A stretch of 64,000 bases of DNA from Lycorma delicatula (Eukaryota; Arthropoda; Insecta; Hemiptera; Fulgoridae): assembly GCF_047948215.1 (NCBI RefSeq), contig NC_134467.1, forward strand, positions 40,091,020 to 40,155,019, written 5' to 3'. Numbering within the stretch: position 1 is the stretch's first letter; each line of letters opens with the position of its first letter. The notes beneath the pieces are model-generated. The model had not been told where the DNA came from, searched no databases, and worked only from the letters and a program-made list of their open reading frames with translations. A program made the position numbers and the translations under genes. This document shows, in pieces, positions 63,700 through 64,000 of the stretch.

Positions 63700-64000
63700 A
63701 TTTTTTTTTTATCTGGAATTTTACGGGCATCGACTGCTAAGGTCATTAGCCCTCGTCACAATCTTTAAAAGAAATTACTATCACCATCTGGATCGTCATA
63801 TGTAAGGGTGTAAAGGGCCCTTACATTTTATTTAAAAGCACAAACTACACAAAACATTAAGACATAAAAGACAAGGACAATCACAAACACTTACGGGGTG
63901 TAAAGGGCCCCAATATTAAAATTTGAGATAGGTTCTCAAAAGACCATGAAATTAAAATTAAAATTAAACTTATCAATACCATTTTTTCTTTATATACATA
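63700..64000. repeat. Repeat N-like block and flanking sequence
   Basis: CATCGACTGCTAAGGTCATT and AGCCCTCGTCACAATC resemble 30880-30920. GGGTGTAAAGGGCCC occurs twice, at 63807 and 63897. No gene in this edge region. Confidence 0.45.

Overview
The window looks like a repeat-rich, gene-poor stretch of an animal nuclear genome, most likely an insect. I see long AT-rich tracts, dinucleotide microsatellites, dense nested transposable elements of several classes, tRNA-derived SINEs, and no bacterial-style gene clusters. The mix of mariner, hAT, Helitron, BEL/Pao, Jockey/R1-like elements and endonuclease-RT LINEs fits a large insect genome. A hemipteran is my guess, with low confidence. I find no host gene I can name. 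No CRISPR array, rRNA gene or functional tRNA gene was seen.

Layout. 1-4 kb: AT-rich DNA, a three-unit tandem array (1300-1840), an R1-like LINE relic and a GT microsatellite. 4-8 kb: a SINE, a minus-strand LINE (family 1) and a repeat with an internal 311-bp duplication. 8-16 kb: R1/Jockey-like pieces, a broken mariner-like element (E1), SINEs with target-site duplications, a terminal-inverted-repeat family here called Z, and a Jockey RT tail split by a SINE. 16-26 kb: a mariner (A), LINE fragments of two further families, the first copy of a 1-kb duplicated block, and a perfect fold-back palindrome. 26-31 kb: fold-back repeats, a 1.2-kb TC-rich minisatellite, the second copy of the 1-kb block, and Helitron pieces. 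31-38 kb: a Jockey ORF1, a Helitron, a hAT relic, and BEL/Pao integrase, LTR and gag remnants in an unusual order. 39-45 kb: LINE family 1, Z, a Helitron, mariner-like E2. 45.7-51 kb: an inverted second copy of the hAT region, opened by three insertions. One of these is the best-preserved LINE in the window: a 498-codon RT frame flanked by a 10-bp direct repeat. 51-58 kb: mariner B, SINE cluster, Z interrupted by mariner C at a TA site. 58-64 kb: LINE pieces, a Helitron carrying the N-terminal end of a Rep/helicase-like frame, another Z, more Helitron ends.

The elements do not form an operating gene system. What ties them together is insertion history: SINE into Jockey, mariner into Z, LINE families 1 and 2 into hAT. 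Every transposase or RT seen except the family-1 RT at 46162-47666 is visibly broken. SINEs and Helitron or Z derivatives would depend on enzymes made elsewhere in the genome. The least explained features are the Z family, the stepwise-shortening TC minisatellite, and a few short orphan frames (8.5, 13.8, 45.4, 52.9, 59.0 kb) with no recognised family.
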